Shown piece by piece: positions 32,766-37,111 of a DNA stretch of 37,111 nucleotides. The translations under genes were made by a program, and so were the position numbers. Source of the DNA: Oscillospiraceae bacterium (GTDB lineage Bacteria; Bacillota; Clostridia; Oscillospirales; Ruminococcaceae); the NCBI GenBank assembly GCA_015067145.1, contig SVNA01000017.1, positions 1 to 37,111 on the forward strand. The letters are read 5' to 3'. Position 1 is the stretch's first letter; every line of letters starts with the position of its first letter. A model generated the notes under the pieces. The model did no database searches, was not told the origin of the DNA, and saw only the letters and a list, made by a program, of their open reading frames with translations.

Positions 32766-34727
32766 TTAGTTAACCTTTACAGTTTCCCAAAGACCGTTGA
32801 GATAACTTAACATATCTGCATCCAGTGTGCGGTATGCATATTTGTTGTATTCTGCTGCAAAATCCTCAAATTCAGGGTAGAGAATTTCCACCGTATCTTC
32901 GCCCATATCTTCAATATATGTTTCGTTTTCATATACAAGGCTGTTTGGAGATGCATAATAGGTGTATTCTGCATTTGCAACAGCTGCCTCTTCGCTGAGC
33001 ATATAGTTGATGAATATCTCGGCAAGTTCCTTGTTCTGAGCACAGGAAGGAATACACATTGCATCGATAAACATATTTGTATGTTCAGGATAGTAGAACT
33101 GCAGGTCAACATCCTCCGCCTGGTCTTCCATCATTGTAAAGTAGTCACCTGCATAGTAGGCACCGATTGATGCTTCGCCAGACTGCATAATGTTGAAGAT
33201 TTCGTCCATTACAAAGCTGTAAACAAGCGGACGCTGAGCAATCATCTCCTCGTGAGCTTTATCCCACAGTGCTTTGTCTGTTGTGTTTACATCAATACCC
33301 AGCTTGAACATAGCTGTACCGAATGCGTCACGGGAGTTGTTGAACTGAACAATCTTGTTTGCATATTTTTCGTTCCACAGCAGTTCCCAGCCTCCGATAT
33401 CAGCTGTGTCAACCACATTTGCATCGTATATAACACCGACAACACCATAAGTGTAAGGAACTGTGTACTGATTTTCAGGGTCATAGTAAAGGCCTTTGAA
33501 ATCTTCGCCGATATACTGGTAGTTAGGGATATTTTCAAAATCCAGTGGAAGCAACATATCTTCCTTGGCCATACGTGCAATCATATAGTCGGACGGAATG
33601 ATAACGTCATAGCTTACTGCACCGCTGGAGATCTTGTTGTACATATCTTCATTGGAAGCAAATGTGTCGTAGTTTACAGTGATTTTTTCACCGTATGTTT
33701 CTTCATACCATTTTTCAAACTCTTTTATGGTATCAAAGCTGTCTTCGCTGCCGTCAGAAATGTATTCGCCCCAGTTGTAAACATTGAGTTCCTTTGCGTT
33801 GCCGCTGCCGCTGAATGCACCGAATGTGAGTGCCACAACCAACACGCCTGCAAGAGCAAGGGCCATATTTCTCTTTCTTGGGTTGTAATCGCCCTCTGGT
33901 TTTTCACCTTTCTGGATGCGTTTTGCTTCTTTCAGCTTCTGGCTGTCTTCATTATCAACAATGTTGTTGATGAGCAGCAGTGTGAGTGTTACAAAAAAGA
34001 TAATTGTTGCAAGTGCGTACATCTTAGGTGTAACAGTTTTCTTTGTCATACCGTAGATGCGGATTGGCAAGGTCTGGAATCCGTTGCCGCTTGTAAAGTA
34101 ACTGATTACAAAGTCATCAAGGGACATTGTAAATGCCATAATTGCACCTGTAATGATACCAGGCATAATTTCAGGCAGTTCAACCTTGAAGAATGCTCTC
34201 AGTGGCGGACATCCAAGGTCCATCGCCGCCTCTGCCAGCGAACGGTCCATCTGCTGCAGTTTAGGCATTACCTGCAGAATAACATACGGCAGACAGAATG
34301 TGACGTGAGCAATGAGCATTGTCATAAAGTTAAGGCTTGTGGAAGCACCGAAAAGTCTGCCCACAAATACAAACATAAGCATAAGGGAGATACCTGTGAT
34401 AATATCAGGGTTTGTCATCGGGATATTTGTCACGGTATCGATAGCTGCTTTATACCATCGGCTGCGAAGTTTGTTGATACCAACAGATGCCAGTGTGCCG
34501 AGTATTACAGATATTACTGTTGCACTGAAAGCAAGCACAAGGGAGTTTTTAAGGGCTTCCAGCGTGTTTGCATCGTTGAGCAGCTCCTTGTACCATTTGA
34601 GAGAAAAGCCCGTGAAAACAGAAAGGCTCTTGCCCTCGTTGAAGGAAAATATCAAAAGAATGATAATAGGTGCAAACAGAAACGCAAATATTATAGCTGT
34701 ATAGATTTTAGATGCTGACTTTTTCAT
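32766..34727 (-). CDS. potCD: Fused polyamine ABC transporter permease PotC and substrate-binding protein PotD
   Basis: One 653-residue protein combines two subunits. Residues 1-260 are PotC, a six-helix permease with the EAA coupling motif LAEAAMDLGCPPLRAFF near 164-180. A charged linker (about 260-287) leads to an additional transmembrane helix (about 288-305). Residues 310-653 are the PotD spermidine/putrescine-binding domain: LNVYNWGEYISDG, YDVIIPSDYMIARM, and YTYYASPNS near the end. The receptor is therefore membrane-tethered and has no lipobox cysteine. The extra helix puts the binding domain outside the cell. It lies 2 bases after potB and shares its ribosome binding site region with the potB stop. 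Confidence 0.93.
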   Translation of the reverse strand: MKKSASKIYTAIIFAFLFAPIIILLIFSFNEGKSLSVFTGFSLKWYKELLNDANTLEALKNSLVLAFSATVISVILGTLASVGINKLRSRWYKAAIDTVTNIPMTNPDIITGISLMLMFVFVGRLFGASTSLNFMTMLIAHVTFCLPYVILQVMPKLQQMDRSLAEAAMDLGCPPLRAFFKVELPEIMPGIITGAIMAFTMSLDDFVISYFTSGNGFQTLPIRIYGMTKKTVTPKMYALATIIFFVTLTLLLINNIVDNEDSQKLKEAKRIQKGEKPEGDYNPRKRNMALALAGVLVVALTFGAFSGSGNAKELNVYNWGEYISDGSEDSFDTIKEFEKWYEETYGEKITVNYDTFASNEDMYNKISSGAVSYDVIIPSDYMIARMAKEDMLLPLDFENIPNYQYIGEDFKGLYYDPENQYTVPYTYGVVGVIYDANVVDTADIGGWELLWNEKYANKIVQFNNSRDAFGTAMFKLGIDVNTTDKALWDKAHEEMIAQRPLVYSFVMDEIFNIMQSGEASIGAYYAGDYFTMMEDQAEDVDLQFYYPEHTNMFIDAMCIPSCAQNKELAEIFINYMLSEEAAVANAEYTYYASPNSLVYENETYIEDMGEDTVEILYPEFEDFAAEYNKYAYRTLDADMLSYLNGLWETVKVN

Positions 34728-34729
34728 TT

Positions 34730-35611
34730 CTACTTACCTCCGTATACTCTTCTTGAGGTAAAGTGGTTTGCAACACCCATACATACCAGCAGAATTATCA
34801 TAAGGATAAATGCGATTGCTGCTGCAAAGTGGAGATTGTTTGCAACATACTGACCTTCGATAGCATCACCGATAAGGAAGAATTTGCCGTTACCAAGCTT
34901 CTGTGAAATATAGAAGGTACTGATTGATGGAATGAGAACCATTGTTATACCGCTCATAACGCCAGGGAGACTGAGCGGGAATATAACACGGCGAAGTGTT
35001 GCTATACTGTTACAGCCAAGGTCATGTGCAGCTTCGATAAGACGGATATCCATCTTTGCCATAATGGAGTAGATTGGAAGTACCATATACGGGAAGTAGT
35101 CGTATACCATACCGATGATAACCGCCCCCTCTGTACCGATGATGTGTACAGGGTCAATGCCGAAAACATTGAGGACGCTGTTGAAGATACCTGTATCCTG
35201 CAGGATTGTCATCCATGCGTATGTACGGATAAGGAAGTTCATCCACATAGGAATCATAATGAGCGTCATCATAATTCTCTGTTTCTTTTCTTCCGCCCTT
35301 GCCATAATGTATGCAAGCGGATAACCCATGCCAAGGCAGATTACAGTGGAGATAACCGCCAGCTTGAGAGAACGCATAAATATCATCAGATATGTACGTA
35401 CCTCTGTCACTGTGCCGTCATCTGCAGTAACCTGGCTTGTGGCTGTAAAAAATCTGGTTATATTTTCCAGTGTAAAGTTGAAATTATTGTCTGTAAACGC
35501 GTAGTACGCGATAAAAAGCAGCGGAACAACGATGAATATTACCGACCACAGTGAATATGGTGCCAGCATCATCTGTGTTGTTCTGTTGCCTTTTTTAAGG
35601 CCTTTTTTCAT
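34730..35611 (-). CDS. potB: Polyamine ABC transporter permease PotB
   Basis: This 293-residue permease has six helices, with the EAA motif LIEAAHDLGCNSIATLRRVIFP near residues 191-212 that docks onto the PotA ATPase. An external loop after the first helix is rather long and acidic. The start codon overlaps the potA stop (TAATG), so translation is coupled. It forms the membrane channel with the PotC half of the fusion downstream. Confidence 0.93.
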   Translation of the reverse strand: MKKGLKKGNRTTQMMLAPYSLWSVIFIVVPLLFIAYYAFTDNNFNFTLENITRFFTATSQVTADDGTVTEVRTYLMIFMRSLKLAVISTVICLGMGYPLAYIMARAEEKKQRIMMTLIMIPMWMNFLIRTYAWMTILQDTGIFNSVLNVFGIDPVHIIGTEGAVIIGMVYDYFPYMVLPIYSIMAKMDIRLIEAAHDLGCNSIATLRRVIFPLSLPGVMSGITMVLIPSISTFYISQKLGNGKFFLIGDAIEGQYVANNLHFAAAIAFILMIILLVCMGVANHFTSRRVYGGK

Positions 35612-36723
35612 TATTCTTCGTTACCTCCCACAGAAAGCTGGTCAAGTTCATCGGAGAAGGAAGAATAGTCACCGAACATACCTGAGTATTTGGATTTTTT
35701 CATAACGTGGATTGCGTCAGGTTCAAGGAAGATGCCGATGTGTTCGTCCACATCAACAAAGTCTGTTGTCTGAATCATCCATTTGAAGCCTTTAACATCC
35801 ACGATAATTTCATAGTGAACACCCATAAAGGTAACGGAGGTAACAACACCCTCCAGCATACCTTTTTCCACTGGTACGATGTCCACGTCTTCAGGGCGGA
35901 TAACGATATCAACAGGTTCTTTTGGTGCAAAGCCTTTGTCAAGACAAGGGAATGTCTGTCCTGAGAATCTTGCTTCGCCGTCACGCACCATAATGCCGTC
36001 GATAATATTGCTTTCGCCGATAAAATCAGCAACAAATGCATTTTCAGGTTCGTTGTAGATATCTACAGGTGTGCCGATCTGCTGGATAACACCTTCGCTC
36101 ATAACAACGATGGTATCAGACATACTGAGGGCTTCCTCCTGGTCGTGTGTGACAAACACGAATGTAATACCTGTGGATTTCTGGATATTTTTAAGTTCCT
36201 GCTGCATATCCTTGCGGAGTTTAAGGTCAAGGGCACTGAGCGGTTCGTCGAGGAGCAGAACCTTTGGGTGGTTAACAAGTGCTCTTGCAATAGCAACACG
36301 CTGCTGCTGACCGCCGGAAAGACTGGTAACATTACGTTTTTCAAAGCCGGAAAGCATAACAAGACGCAGCATCTCCTTGACTTTTTTATCTATTTCATCC
36401 TTTGGAACCTTCTTCTCTCTCAGAGGAAATGCAACATTTTCGTACACGTTGAGATGTGGAAAAAGAGCATATTTCTGAAAAACTGTGTTTACATTTCTTT
36501 TATGCGGAGGGAGGTCTGTAATATCATCGCCCATAAAAACAACTTCGCCCTCGTCCGGCTGCACAAAACCGCTGATAATACGCAAAAGTGTTGTCTTGCC
36601 GCAGCCTGACGGGCCAAGCAGGGTAAGAAACTCGTTGTCATATATATCAAGGCTGATGTTGTTAAGCACCGTTTCGCCGTCAAAAGCCTTTGTTATATTT
36701 TTAAGTTCGATAATCTTTTTCAT
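35611..36723 (-). CDS. potA: Spermidine/putrescine ABC transporter ATPase PotA
   Basis: This is the 370-residue ATP-binding subunit that powers polyamine import. Walker A is GPSGCGKTT near 37-45, the signature is LSGGQQQR near 135-142, Walker B is [12 protein letters not shown] near 154-165 and the switch His lies in FVTHDQEEA. The C-terminal third is a TOBE domain. GAGGGG lies nine bases before the ATG. A terminator-like hairpin ends about 38 bases before the start codon with no promoter between, so read-through must control the operon or it has an unusual promoter. Confidence 0.94.
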   Translation of the reverse strand: MKKIIELKNITKAFDGETVLNNISLDIYDNEFLTLLGPSGCGKTTLLRIISGFVQPDEGEVVFMGDDITDLPPHKRNVNTVFQKYALFPHLNVYENVAFPLREKKVPKDEIDKKVKEMLRLVMLSGFEKRNVTSLSGGQQQRVAIARALVNHPKVLLLDEPLSALDLKLRKDMQQELKNIQKSTGITFVFVTHDQEEALSMSDTIVVMSEGVIQQIGTPVDIYNEPENAFVADFIGESNIIDGIMVRDGEARFSGQTFPCLDKGFAPKEPVDIVIRPEDVDIVPVEKGMLEGVVTSVTFMGVHYEIIVDVKGFKWMIQTTDFVDVDEHIGIFLEPDAIHVMKKSKYSGMFGDYSSFSDELDQLSVGGNEE

Positions 36724-36732
36724 AAATATATT

Positions 36733-36759
36733 CCCCTCTTAACAGCCAAAGTCCCGGGG
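36733..36759 (-). promoter_or_regulatory. Possible ribosome-binding-site hairpin before potA
   Basis: On the transcribed strand, ACCCC (around 36756-36760) can pair with the GGGG of the potA ribosome binding site (36733-36736). This could hide it. The helix is only 4-5 bp, so it is tentative. Confidence 0.3.
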
Positions 36760-36760
36760 T

Positions 36761-36792
36761 AACAAAAAAGCAGTGCACCGAGGGTACACTGC
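36761..36792 (-). terminator. Intrinsic terminator directly upstream of potA
   Basis: On the minus strand, GCAGTGTACC and GGTGCACTGC form a 10-bp stem (one G-T pair) with a CTC loop, followed by TTTTTTG. It ends 37 bases before the potA start. It can be the 3' end of the structured RNA upstream or an attenuator for the operon. Confidence 0.85.
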
Positions 36793-36832
36793 TTGCTTTT
36801 TAAAGATATATTTTTGTATGCAAAAATACTGA

Positions 36833-37092
36833 TCTCAATGGGTTCAGAGTCTATATAGCAAAGATTACTTTTACTACTCTTATTGACCATTTCACAAGTT
36901 ATAATGCCACCCTTGGCATCCGGTTTATAGTCACCAACTTATAAAACTTTAGCTTTTAACTCAATCAATAAGGCAACAGAAGTTGCCAACTGCCTTTACG
37001 CAGTTTGCGGCATTCGACCCGGCTGTCCGTATGGCCTTGGCTGATAAATCAGCGGTCGGTATCTTGCTTTGGAAATCTCTTTCCAATTGAGA
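36833..37092 (-). ncRNA. Structured leader RNA upstream of the polyamine transporter operon (unidentified class)
   Basis: The 388 bases upstream of potA do not code, but are dense in hairpins. An outer helix is possible: TCTCAAT (37086-37092) with ATTGAGA (36833-36839). Inside are local hairpins at 37069-37086 (7 bp), 37040-37053 (6 bp), 36988-37005 (6 bp), 36972-36987 (6 bp), 36904-36919 (6 bp) and 36846-36880 (5 bp plus inner pairing). A terminator follows. I see no tmRNA, RNase P, SRP, 6S or T-box consensus. It could be a cis-acting riboswitch or attenuator for potABCD, or an independent ncRNA such as the raiA class, whose sequence I cannot check. The 5' end and promoter are at or beyond the window edge. 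Confidence 0.5.
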
Positions 37093-37111
37093 CACTTAAT
37101 TTTAACATTTA

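Noticed and set aside
33252-34718. A 488-codon open frame on the plus strand opposite potCD
   Set aside because: It is antisense to a clear permease-receptor fusion, with a Cys/His-rich meaningless translation and no start signals.
36900-36920. GGGTGGCA in the potA leader, resembling the start of a T-box GGGTGGNACC sequence
   Set aside because: The match breaks after GGCA (ATTATAA instead of the ACCGCG end). The element is a simple 6-bp hairpin, and no specifier hairpin or aminoacyl-tRNA synthetase-type context exists.
36833-37092. tmRNA, RNase P RNA or SRP RNA in the potA leader
   Set aside because: No tRNA-like ends, no GAGGAAAGTCC-type RNase P core and no GGTCAGGTCCGGAAGGAAGC SRP core are present on either strand.
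1-37111. CRISPR arrays, tRNA or rRNA genes, insertion sequences, integrases or attachment sites
   Set aside because: I looked for regularly spaced repeats, cloverleaf-ending CCA sequences, transposase or integrase motifs and flanking duplications, and saw none.

Overview
The window is about 37 kb from a low-to-medium GC, Gram-positive anaerobe. It is most likely a member of the Clostridia (Bacillota), of the kind found in gut communities. The evidence is the mre/PBP2/min/mgsA cell-shape cluster with maf and a DUF4321 gene, the PerR, reverse-rubrerythrin and ferritin peroxide-defence operon, TRAP-TAXI and AGCS transporters, consensus sigma-A promoters, and strong GGAGG ribosome binding sites with some TTG starts. 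No rRNA, tRNA, transposase, integrase or CRISPR array was seen. I cannot assign a genus from sequence alone.

Layout. 1-905 (-) is the N-terminal part of a peptide-type ABC substrate-binding lipoprotein, divergent from a LysR regulator (1249-2151). 2231-11570 (-) is a cell-envelope and division block. In transcription order it reads zapA, a U32 peptidase-family gene, DUF4321, maf, mreB, mreC, mreD and PBP2, then a terminator, then a separate minD-mgsA unit. minC, minE and rodA are absent from their usual place. 11782-16021 (+) holds glycogen phosphorylase and a cytoplasmic GH13 amylase, which would break down storage or imported alpha-glucan. 16103-19584 (-) encodes a complete TRAP-TAXI uptake system: receptor, DUF1850 protein and fused permease. 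Two identical LacI/CcpA-type operators lie upstream of it. 20045-21665 (+) is the PerR-rubrerythrin-ferritin operon with a Fur/PerR-like operator. 21960-23266 (+) has a small XRE regulator and a family 2 glycosyltransferase.

From 23499 the window is transporter-rich: an AGCS sodium/amino-acid symporter, two tandem YitT paralogues, a short FUSC/ArAE exporter-like protein and a CPA2 cation/proton antiporter. At 29354-30434 a self-cleaving LexA-like (XRE-S24) repressor is divergent from a two-helix, highly basic small membrane protein. Four copies of a 15-bp operator (ACAAC-N5-GTTGT) sit on their two promoters, two per promoter. 30568-32653 (-) is a hemW, small membrane protein x2, dCMP deaminase operon. 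32766-36723 (-) is a polyamine transporter operon, potA-potB-potCD, with PotC and PotD fused. It is preceded by a highly structured leader RNA of about 260 nt that ends in an intrinsic terminator directly before the potA ribosome binding site.

The two most promising undescribed elements are the LexA-like/small-membrane-protein module, an apparent damage-inducible switch with an unknown effector, and the structured leader with terminator upstream of the polyamine transporter, a candidate riboswitch or attenuator, or else an independent structured ncRNA. All assignments come from reading the sequence. No database search was run.
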